The notes under the pieces are model-generated. The model saw only the letters and a list, made by a program, of their open reading frames with translations, had not been told where the DNA came from and searched no databases. Source: Bacteriovoracaceae bacterium (GTDB taxonomy: Bacteria; Bdellovibrionota; Bacteriovoracia; Bacteriovoracales; Bacteriovoracaceae). Taken from it: a DNA stretch of 37,578 bases. The DNA lies in NCBI GenBank assembly GCA_020630335.1, contig JAHDBN010000013.1, positions 1 to 37,578 on the forward strand, written 5' to 3'. The position numbers and the translations under genes were made by a program. Positions 24,222 through 31,096 of the stretch are shown here, piece by piece (within the stretch, counting starts at the first letter, position 1; each line of letters opens with the position of its first letter).

Positions 24222-25408
24222 GACTTAGTTGCTCTTATTAAAATATTTCTAGGTGATATCTTAAAATCAAAAACCTCTCCGACCTGGACTTTTGAATTTT
24301 CTTCTAATTTTTTTGCCCTATGAAAAACAATAAGTTTTTCTATGGATCTAGCAAAACATCCTCTTAGAAATCCTAAATTAATTAAGCGATTTATAATTTT
24401 CTGAGTATCATTATTTTTAAAAAATGAATTAAGAGGTAAACTTGATGTTAAATTTAGTCGTCGTAGTTGTTCTTTTGCGTAATGATGGAAATCTTTTTGA
24501 TAAATATCTTTGGTGGAACTTAATAAGGTTGTTGTTTTCTTTGTATTGAAATTATTTTTCAAAAACACTTCAAAAGCATATCTGAACTTTTTTACCTGTA
24601 TTCTAGCTTCTAGATCCTTTAAACTTGCGTGTGAAGCTCTGATAGCTAGAGTTCTCATATGATTGTTTATAGGAAATTGTTCATTGAAGTCATGAGTGCA
24701 CTTATGAAAACAACATCCAATATTAGAAAAGGATTTTGCTTTCTTTTCTTTTTTATAGAAATCAAGAACATGATCACTTAAATCACCACAATTATGCAAA
24801 GCAATGAGGGAATGAGCTTCTTTTAAATCTAAATGCATATCTTTTTTTATTTCAAATTTTTTAGATTTTAATTGAGTTCTTCTTTTTGCTTTTTCTAAAA
24901 GCTGATTATCTTTATCTAAACAAACGGAGACTTGGTTATAATGAGATGAGAAAGATTCGCTTAAATGACCTACACCTCCAGCAAAATCTATACTTGGGTA
25001 TTGAGAATCAAGATGAGGTAATAAATGAGTTAATTCATGTTGCTTCTTCTTACTCATCTGGAAGGTTTTATTTAATTGTATTGGCTTTACTTCTAATTTT
25101 GGAAGTATTGATAATTCTTGAAACTTATGATGAAAGAATTGTAAATTGTTAGTAAGTGAAAGCTTTTCAAAATTTATGAATTTAAGAATTTTATCATTAT
25201 CAAAACTTTCTAGCTCTTTAACGTAAGATTCTATCTCATCAGAATAAATAAAAGGATAGTTATTTAAAATCTCTGTTCCCCATAATTTCTTATAAGGAAT
25301 TAGAGTATTTTGAATGTGTTGTATTGCTGATTGATACACCTTAAAGGTAATATAAGGGATGCATGAGATTTTATCAAAAATCCAAAAATCAAAATCATTA
25401 AAGGGCAT
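24218..25408 (-). CDS. METTL25/RRNAD1-type methyltransferase-domain protein
   Basis: About 396 residues. The centre matches the Methyltransf_32 pattern of METTL25/RRNAD1 proteins: MSKKKQHEL, SAM-binding motif I as DFAGGVGHLSESF, then SLIALHNCGDLSDHVL and SNIGCCFHKCT. The N-terminal ~115 residues and C-terminal ~150 residues are specific to this family. Substrate unknown. The frame opens at a TTG at 25444, with ATGs at 25429 and 25408; the next Met is the MSKKKQ residue well inside the domain, so the 5' end must overlap murD on the other strand by at least 50 bases. None of the starts has a clear ribosome-binding site. It is convergent with speD. Confidence 0.75.
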   Translation of the reverse strand: MPFNDFDFWIFDKISCIPYITFKVYQSAIQHIQNTLIPYKKLWGTEILNNYPFIYSDEIESYVKELESFDNDKILKFINFEKLSLTNNLQFFHHKFQELSILPKLEVKPIQLNKTFQMSKKKQHELTHLLPHLDSQYPSIDFAGGVGHLSESFSSHYNQVSVCLDKDNQLLEKAKRRTQLKSKKFEIKKDMHLDLKEAHSLIALHNCGDLSDHVLDFYKKEKKAKSFSNIGCCFHKCTHDFNEQFPINNHMRTLAIRASHASLKDLEARIQVKKFRYAFEVFLKNNFNTKKTTTLLSSTKDIYQKDFHHYAKEQLRRLNLTSSLPLNSFFKNNDTQKIINRLINLGFLRGCFARSIEKLIVFHRAKKLEENSKVQVGEVFDFKISPRNILIRATKS

Positions 25409-26618
25409 AAAGCTTTTAATCTGGGGCATGGGTGTGACCGGCAAGGCCCTTTATCAAGTATGTAAAGAACGAGAAGCAGATGTTTGGTATACAGATAAGG
25501 AGTATCAAGGACTCGATAAATTTATTCCAGAACAAGAAGTTATTGAATCTAATCAAAACTTTGATTTAATCTTGAAATCTCCGGGAGTTCCTTGGAAAGA
25601 TCAACTAGCATTTTTTAGAAATTCAGAGACTTTAGTTTTAGGAGAATTAGAAGTTATTTCTTTGCTCTCTGATGTTCCAATTATAGCGATAACAGGAAGC
25701 AATGGTAAGACTACTGTTTGTACAATGCTTAAAATGGCATTTGATTTATTAGGAAGAAAAGTTTTTTTAGGAGGAAATATTGGGAATGCTTATTCAAATA
25801 TTTTAAATGATGAGTATGAATTTTCAGTAATCGAGGCATCGAGTTTCCAGTTGGAATTGCTAAGTTCATTCAAACCTAGAGTTGGAGTTATTTTGAATAT
25901 AACTCCTCATCATCTAGAGAGATATAAAGATATAGAAGAGTATAAAAAAGCAAAATTTGAAATTTTTAAAAATATGAAAGAAAGTGATGATCTAATTATA
26001 TGCCCGCAGTTATTTAAAGAAGTGCATGCTAATTGTCGTGTGCATGAAAGATCAAAAAGTAATTTAGATTTCACTTCTATGAAAGTGCTTGGTGAGCATA
26101 ATAAAAAGAATTTTATTGTAGTACATGATATACTTGATTGCCTAGGATTAGATACCTCAGTGATGTCAAAATTAATAGAAAGTTTTTATGGAGTGGAGCA
26201 CCGGATTGAATTTTTAGGCAGTATAGGAAAAACAAAATATTTTAATGATTCAAAAAGTACTAGTTTGGAAGCAACTCTTACAGCAATTAAATCTTTTACG
26301 GATAAAAGCAAAATCCAGCTATTATTAGGAGGTAAGCTAAGATCTGATGATGTTTCAGAATTTAAAGAAATACTTGAGTATATTTCAAAAGAGCAAATCT
26401 TTTTATATGGAGAATCTAAGAATTTACTCAAAGAAGTTTTTAATATTAGTGGTTATTCAGAAATGGGTGACATTTTCAATGAAAATAAGTTTAAAGAGGG
26501 AGATATAGTATTATTTAGTCCCGGTTTTCCTTCTTATGATCAATTTCAAAACTTTGAAAAAAGAGGAATGAGGTTTAAAGAGTTATTCTCAGAAAAATTA
26601 AAAAATTATAAGGCATAA
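25359..26618 (+). CDS. murD: UDP-N-acetylmuramoylalanine-D-glutamate ligase
   Basis: This 419-residue Mur ligase adds D-glutamate to UDP-MurNAc-L-Ala in peptidoglycan synthesis. Visible: an N-terminal Rossmann-like UDP-binding segment (LLIWGMGVTGKAL), ATP-binding GSNGKTT at 113-119, GGNIG, SSFQLE, NITPHHLERY, the HRIEFLG region, and FNDSKSTSLEAT. The family more often has NITPDH(L/M)DRY; here His replaces the first Asp. It is slightly shorter than E. coli MurD (438). AGGG lies 4 bases before the ATG. It stands outside any division/cell-wall cluster, with a terminator behind it, and its first 50-86 bases are antisense to the methyltransferase gene's start. Confidence 0.94.
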   Translation: MHEILSKIQKSKSLKGIKLLIWGMGVTGKALYQVCKEREADVWYTDKEYQGLDKFIPEQEVIESNQNFDLILKSPGVPWKDQLAFFRNSETLVLGELEVISLLSDVPIIAITGSNGKTTVCTMLKMAFDLLGRKVFLGGNIGNAYSNILNDEYEFSVIEASSFQLELLSSFKPRVGVILNITPHHLERYKDIEEYKKAKFEIFKNMKESDDLIICPQLFKEVHANCRVHERSKSNLDFTSMKVLGEHNKKNFIVVHDILDCLGLDTSVMSKLIESFYGVEHRIEFLGSIGKTKYFNDSKSTSLEATLTAIKSFTDKSKIQLLLGGKLRSDDVSEFKEILEYISKEQIFLYGESKNLLKEVFNISGYSEMGDIFNENKFKEGDIVLFSPGFPSYDQFQNFEKRGMRFKELFSEKLKNYKA

Positions 26619-26630
26619 AATAGTCGCAAT

Positions 26631-26658
26631 ATCTATCTAGCAAGGTAGATTTTCTTTT
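26631..26658 (+). terminator. Intrinsic terminator of murD
   Basis: ATCTATCT (26631-26638) pairs with AGGTAGAT (26643-26650), including one G-U pair, around an AGCA loop, and is followed by TTTCTTTT. It lies 12 bases after the murD stop. Confidence 0.6.
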
Positions 26659-26665
26659 AACTTAT

Positions 26666-26671
26666 TATAAT
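26666..26671 (+). promoter_or_regulatory. Perfect -10 hexamer 8 bases before a start codon
   Basis: TATAAT at 26666-26671 lies just behind the murD terminator. No good -35 box is found 16-18 bases upstream. A transcription start 7 bases on would leave about a 2-base leader before the GTG at 26680. Confidence 0.35.
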
Positions 26672-26679
26672 ATTCAAAG

Positions 26680-28296
26680 GTGAAAAGTTTATTAATTTAT
26701 CTTCTAATAGGAAGCCTTGTCGCTTCAGCTCGTCCTTGTGAGAGTTATTTATCTAGAAAAAAAACTGAATTTAGAAAATCTTATTTTAATAGTCTTGAAA
26801 GTTTTAGGATCTGGAAAAGTGAAGTTCTACAAAAAGATGTTCTTGAAAATCTCACACTTGCGCTTACAGATGGGTTAGAACAAGGTTTTATTTCAGAAAG
26901 AAACTTAAAATCATGGAAGAACAGAATTCAAGAATCTAAGGATTATAATCGAGAGGGAAGTTTAGAATTAGTAAAAAAGGTCGAAGAGCAAGTACTAAAG
27001 GCAGAGAATATAAAAAATGGAATAAATAGAAAGAGTAAGTATATAGCAAAGAAATTTAAAAATGATTTTTTGGTAAAAGAATCCTTGAAACGTGAAAGTT
27101 ACTTAGGGAAAGTTTCTTTAATGGAAGCCAATTTAATACGACAAAAGGGAGATCTTTTAAGCTCTAGGATAAAAAGTGAGAAGGATGCGAAAGATTTTTT
27201 TGATTTAGTATATTTGATACATCATGAAAAAGATGTGGATAGATTAAAACTTTTAAATAATTTAGAGGATATCTATAAAGTAAAAAAAGGTGATTTCAAA
27301 AAAAAATCGTTGAAATCTAGTGAAGTTTTAAAAAAACTAGAGCTTATTGATAAAAAATCTAAAGGGTTACGTTCTAAGCGTTTAGACGTTCATGGAGATA
27401 TACAAAAAGCTATTAAAGAAGAATCTATTTACAGAAATCAAAAGTTAAGCTGTAAGGCAAGAAATTTAAGGCCGGATCGGTTAAGGAATGCTTTAGATGA
27501 ATGGAAGTGGCTGATCTATGGAGTTTCGTTAGCAACAGTCACTGGAACGTTTGGAGTAATGGAAATTTTTGATAAAGAAAAAGAGGAAAGATGGGAAAAG
27601 GAATCTTTCAAAGTTCTTTCTTGGGAATTATTCATGACTGCATTATCAACTTATATAGGTACTAATGTCATAACAGCTGAAGGCTTAAAGAATTTTACTA
27701 AAGTCTTGGTGAAGTATTCAGCGGGAATGCTTTCGAATGTCATTGATATGGCCGGTTATAAATATTTTTTTATGGAGCAAATTAAAACGAAAGATGATTT
27801 AAATAAGATTGCTGAGGCAATAGTGAAAGCTCTTTTAAAAAATGAAGATGTGAGAAAATTAGTAGAGCGAATTGATAAGAGTGAAGATGCTAGCTTAGAA
27901 ATAAAAAATATTTTAGTTGAAAATAATTACACTGAAATCAATAATTATTCTGAAGATTTTATTGATTCTTTTCAAAAGATTCTAAGTGTAAAAGCAGCTT
28001 ATGAAGAAGAGCATCACGATAATTTAATAGGTTTTAAGTCAGGTGATAAATCAGTTGATCGGCTACGTTATAATAGTGCTTATGGTGTATGGTCTAGTAT
28101 CAAGAGTTTAGTTCTTGGAGTCTTTTCTTATAATCTTTTTTGTCAGGGTAGAATAGTTGGTAATATGTATATTGGTGGAGCACAGCAAAAAACCTTGGCC
28201 AAGATTATTACTTTGATTATTTTGGCACTAGATAAGACTGGGAGTACTTATTTATATTTTAAAGGAAGAGAGAAAGTAATTAATCAAGGTTTCTAA
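26680..28296 (+). CDS. Large coiled-coil membrane protein, function unknown
   Basis: 538 residues from a GTG start. An N-terminal signal-like segment (MKSLLIYLLIGSLVASA) is followed by about 240 residues of Lys/Glu-rich helical, probably coiled-coil sequence. Then come hydrophobic segments near residues 275-300 (WLIYGVSLATVTGTFGVM), 315-335 and 345-370, a second charged stretch, and C-terminal segments near 470-490 and 505-525. Three cysteines are visible: PCESY, LSCKA and FCQGR. No family is recognised. A terminator precedes it, so it has its own promoter. It may span the envelope, with the helical part outside the cytoplasm. Its 3' end overlaps the convergent acetyltransferase by 17 bases. 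Confidence 0.7.
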   Translation: MKSLLIYLLIGSLVASARPCESYLSRKKTEFRKSYFNSLESFRIWKSEVLQKDVLENLTLALTDGLEQGFISERNLKSWKNRIQESKDYNREGSLELVKKVEEQVLKAENIKNGINRKSKYIAKKFKNDFLVKESLKRESYLGKVSLMEANLIRQKGDLLSSRIKSEKDAKDFFDLVYLIHHEKDVDRLKLLNNLEDIYKVKKGDFKKKSLKSSEVLKKLELIDKKSKGLRSKRLDVHGDIQKAIKEESIYRNQKLSCKARNLRPDRLRNALDEWKWLIYGVSLATVTGTFGVMEIFDKEKEERWEKESFKVLSWELFMTALSTYIGTNVITAEGLKNFTKVLVKYSAGMLSNVIDMAGYKYFFMEQIKTKDDLNKIAEAIVKALLKNEDVRKLVERIDKSEDASLEIKNILVENNYTEINNYSEDFIDSFQKILSVKAAYEEEHHDNLIGFKSGDKSVDRLRYNSAYGVWSSIKSLVLGVFSYNLFCQGRIVGNMYIGGAQQKTLAKIITLIILALDKTGSTYLYFKGREKVINQGF

Positions 28297-28828
28297 TATC
28301 TAGTAAGTAATGTTCACTACTGTACCACTTTCCATCTTGAAAGGTTAAATCTTTTTGTTCTGCAATCTTTTTAAAATTATACTTTAAAAGAATATCTTTT
28401 AATCTCTGATTGAATTCGAAAGGAGCTGCTTCAATATGTGTGCATCCTAGTTTTTTTGCAGTATTAAATAAATGTAAAAACATTTTTTTTCCTAAACCTT
28501 TTCCTCTATTTTCTTCTTTTGAGATAAGAATGCCTGGCCAGGCAACAATGCCATCTTGATGACGACACTGAGAGTGGTTAATATGAATATCATATATTCC
28601 GATATAGCTTTCCTCTAACTTAACGAGGTAGCTATGTTTTGATTCTGCATACTTAGAAATTCCTGAAAAGTTTTCTTCAAAATCATTAGGATCTGTTGGC
28701 CCTCCATATCCTTGTTCAGGTTTTCGGATCATCCATTCTTTTTTGGCATCAGTGTTTAAAGAGAAGTCTAGCCATGCTTTTTTATGATTAGCATTATGAA
28801 TATCTACTTTTTCAAATGTGATATTCAT
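28280..28828 (-). CDS. GNAT-family N-acetyltransferase in the tryptophan-degradation operon
   Basis: 182 residues with the acetyl-CoA-binding motif A as ISKEENRGKGLGKKMFLHLFNTAKKLG and a typical beta-bulge AAPFEFNQRLKDILLKYNFKKI. The substrate is unknown. Its ATG shares a base with the kynureninase stop (TAATG), so it is translationally coupled to tryptophan catabolism; an aromatic amine such as anthranilate or kynurenine is a possible substrate, by context only. Confidence 0.85.
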   Translation of the reverse strand: MNITFEKVDIHNANHKKAWLDFSLNTDAKKEWMIRKPEQGYGGPTDPNDFEENFSGISKYAESKHSYLVKLEESYIGIYDIHINHSQCRHQDGIVAWPGILISKEENRGKGLGKKMFLHLFNTAKKLGCTHIEAAPFEFNQRLKDILLKYNFKKIAEQKDLTFQDGKWYSSEHYLLDIRNLD

Positions 28829-29985
28829 TACGATAACCTTTGAAACATTTCTTCAACGTCCTCTAAGCTTTGATAAATACTAAAGCCAAAGCGAAGAATA
28901 TTTTTTCTTTTATCAATTAAAATATTGAGATTGGTTAGTTTCTCAAAAGCCTCAGATGCTTCTTTCTCATCAATAAATTTTACAGCTATAAAATGAGCGT
29001 GGTTATTTCTATCATTAAGCAAAAGAGTAGCGTTTTTAAAAAATAATGATTTCTTAGTTTTTTCAAGGAAGGTATTTTGAAGTTCTAAAACATGTTTATG
29101 GATTTTTTCAAGAGTGATACCTTTTTTTATAAATAAATCCCAGACTGCATTAAGTCTATAAAGTCCACTTGGTTCAAAAGTTGATCCAGAGAACTTTGAA
29201 GCATCTTGGGGATAAAAAACTTTATCTTGTTTCATATTAGATAAATTTTGAATTTCAGCCATCCAGCCTGTGTTTTTAGGACGCAAATTACAATCTGTTG
29301 GAGTAATTAAGAAGCAAGCTCCCTCACCGGCCATAGCGTATTTGTAGCCCCCGCCAGTAATATATGCTCTTTGAGCTAAGTGATACAAGCTCATTGGCCT
29401 GGTAAATAAAGAATGGTATCCATCAATCAAGATCTTAACATCAGGATCTATTGAAAAACATAAAGATTCTAGATCTGTGATTTTTAAAAAGAAACCTGAG
29501 TTAAAAAAGCATTGACTTAAAATGATAATATCAGGTTTAAAATCCTCAACTTCTTTTAATAAAGATTCTTTTAGTTTGTAACTATTCCCATGAGTAATTT
29601 TAAAGAAATTAATCTCAGTACCTTCTTCGTGGAAGCGTCTTAGTTGTCTGTCTAGAGAATAGAACTCTGAATCTGTTGTTAAGATTTTTAAATTTTTCAA
29701 ATCAAAACTAGAAAGAAAACGATAACTTAGTTCATGAGAATTAGGGGCAAAGACTATTTGATTTGGATCCTCTAGATGAAATAAATTTTTTAAAATATTT
29801 TGTGATTTAGGAATAACTTCATTGAAGATTTTATTCCACTTCTTATCAATTAAGGTTGTTGAATCCTTCCAATATTCCTTCATTCCTTCATAAGCAATAT
29901 CAGGCCATAAATGATGACTATGTGCTTGAAAGGCTAATGTTTTATCTAGGTTTTTAAGAGAATGAGTAAAATATTCTTTATACAT
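28828..29985 (-). CDS. kynU: Kynureninase-like PLP enzyme (class V aminotransferase fold)
   Basis: 385 residues with fold-type I features: FQAHSHHLWPD at the start, Asp188 in LIDGYHS contacting the PLP ring nitrogen, and the PLP-binding Lys215 in GGGYKYAMAGEG. Kynureninase cleaves kynurenine to anthranilate and alanine. The immediate upstream tryptophan 2,3-dioxygenase (1-base gap) supports this role. The active-site stretch differs from the usual kynureninase VDLAHaxGN…SYKYLNxGPG, so it is either a divergent kynureninase or a related desulfurase/lyase; the sequence alone is not decisive. The acetyltransferase follows with a TAATG overlap. Confidence 0.7.
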   Translation of the reverse strand: MYKEYFTHSLKNLDKTLAFQAHSHHLWPDIAYEGMKEYWKDSTTLIDKKWNKIFNEVIPKSQNILKNLFHLEDPNQIVFAPNSHELSYRFLSSFDLKNLKILTTDSEFYSLDRQLRRFHEEGTEINFFKITHGNSYKLKESLLKEVEDFKPDIIILSQCFFNSGFFLKITDLESLCFSIDPDVKILIDGYHSLFTRPMSLYHLAQRAYITGGGYKYAMAGEGACFLITPTDCNLRPKNTGWMAEIQNLSNMKQDKVFYPQDASKFSGSTFEPSGLYRLNAVWDLFIKKGITLEKIHKHVLELQNTFLEKTKKSLFFKNATLLLNDRNNHAHFIAVKFIDEKEASEAFEKLTNLNILIDKRKNILRFGFSIYQSLEDVEEMFQRLS

Positions 29986-29986
29986 C

Positions 29987-31054
29987 TTATCTCTTAGAAA
30001 CTTGATAGTGATATCCTAGAAGTTCTTGAATTTCTTTGGGAAGTTCTGGTCTTTTTGATTTTGGAATAAGAAATGTATTAAGTTTGAAAAAATCAGCAAA
30101 TAAAACGTGTTTTTCAGCTGTTTTTCTTAAGTATTCATGACCAGAAGATCCTCCTGTTCCAATTCTTTGTCCGAGCATTCTTTTTACCATTAAAGCGTGA
30201 GCATAACGCCATTTAGTAATCCATTCATCCATTTCTAAGAGTGAACTAATTATTTTATAAGGTAAATGCATGAGAGGGTAGTCTTGATAGGTTGTAATAA
30301 ATAAAGCTGCAAGCATAGATCTTCTAGATAAACTAAAATCTGCTTTTTCATACTCATCTTGATTAAATAAGACATTAAAAGAACTTTTAATACTTTCAAG
30401 ATTTTTTATTTCTATATCCTTTTCAATATCATTTAATGTTTTATTATTTTTAATTGTATTCGAATCATTTTTTAGCATGATATCAACTGTTTGCTTGAAG
30501 TTTTTCCAGAACGAAAAACCTTTGGTGTCAATTAACTCTAATCTAGAAAGCCAAGAATTTACTAATTCTTTTAATGATTTTTCGCTTAAAGCTTTATTTA
30601 GTTCTGCTTGTTCGTTTGGTTTTAATCTTGAATTAAAAAACTTTCTTTCTATTTGAGATCTATCCTCGAGTTTTAAGCCTAAAATAGTTTCTAATTTTCT
30701 AAACTGTAAGCTTTGAAAGCCTGAAGCTGGATTTAGTAAATCTCTGAATTCTAAAAATGCTGAAGGTGTCATTGTTTCAATGATAGAAACTTGATCAACA
30801 AGAAGTTTAAGAATTTTATTACATCGAGAGATTCTTGAGACAATAACTCCAAGTTCTTGATCATCAACAATTTCTTTTTTAAAAATCGTTCTTATCGATT
30901 CTAATTCAAAAAGAATTTGCTTGAACCAAAGTTCATAAACTTGATGAATGATAATGAAAAGCATTTCATCGTGAGCAGGCTTTTGCTTTTTACTGCTTTC
31001 TAGAAATTGTGCTTCTAAGATTTTGTCTAATTTTAGATATTCCGAGTAATGCAT
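29987..31054 (-). CDS. kynA: Tryptophan 2,3-dioxygenase
   Basis: A 355-residue heme dioxygenase that opens the tryptophan indole ring to N-formylkynurenine. Family hallmarks: MHYSEYLKLDKIL at the start, IIIHQVYELWFKQILFELES with the distal His37, MTPSAFLEFRDLLNPASGFQS, and the proximal heme ligand near His286 in WRYAHALMVKRMLG followed by GTGGSSGHEYL. It is longer than the short bacterial form (about 280-300) because of an extra helical stretch around 190-235, closer in size to animal TDO. The gene for kynurenine formamidase is not adjacent. A perfect TATAAT lies 10 bases before the ATG, with no Shine-Dalgarno sequence. Confidence 0.95.
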   Translation of the reverse strand: MHYSEYLKLDKILEAQFLESSKKQKPAHDEMLFIIIHQVYELWFKQILFELESIRTIFKKEIVDDQELGVIVSRISRCNKILKLLVDQVSIIETMTPSAFLEFRDLLNPASGFQSLQFRKLETILGLKLEDRSQIERKFFNSRLKPNEQAELNKALSEKSLKELVNSWLSRLELIDTKGFSFWKNFKQTVDIMLKNDSNTIKNNKTLNDIEKDIEIKNLESIKSSFNVLFNQDEYEKADFSLSRRSMLAALFITTYQDYPLMHLPYKIISSLLEMDEWITKWRYAHALMVKRMLGQRIGTGGSSGHEYLRKTAEKHVLFADFFKLNTFLIPKSKRPELPKEIQELLGYHYQVSKR

Positions 31055-31064
31055 GATAAATTGT

Positions 31065-31070
31065 ATTATA
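31065..31070 (-). promoter_or_regulatory. Perfect -10 hexamer just before kynA
   Basis: TATAAT read on the minus strand, ending 10 bases before the kynA ATG; the -35 region 17 bases upstream (TTCTCC) is poor. The predicted leader is about 4 bases. It lies in the 42-base gap shared with the divergent aminopeptidase P gene. Confidence 0.4.
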
Positions 31071-31096
31071 GATTTATTTTATGAGATGGAGAAGTA

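Noticed and set aside
24886-25152. Plus-strand open frame inside the methyltransferase gene
   Set aside because: It runs opposite the conserved SAM-binding motifs, so the minus-strand gene is the real one.
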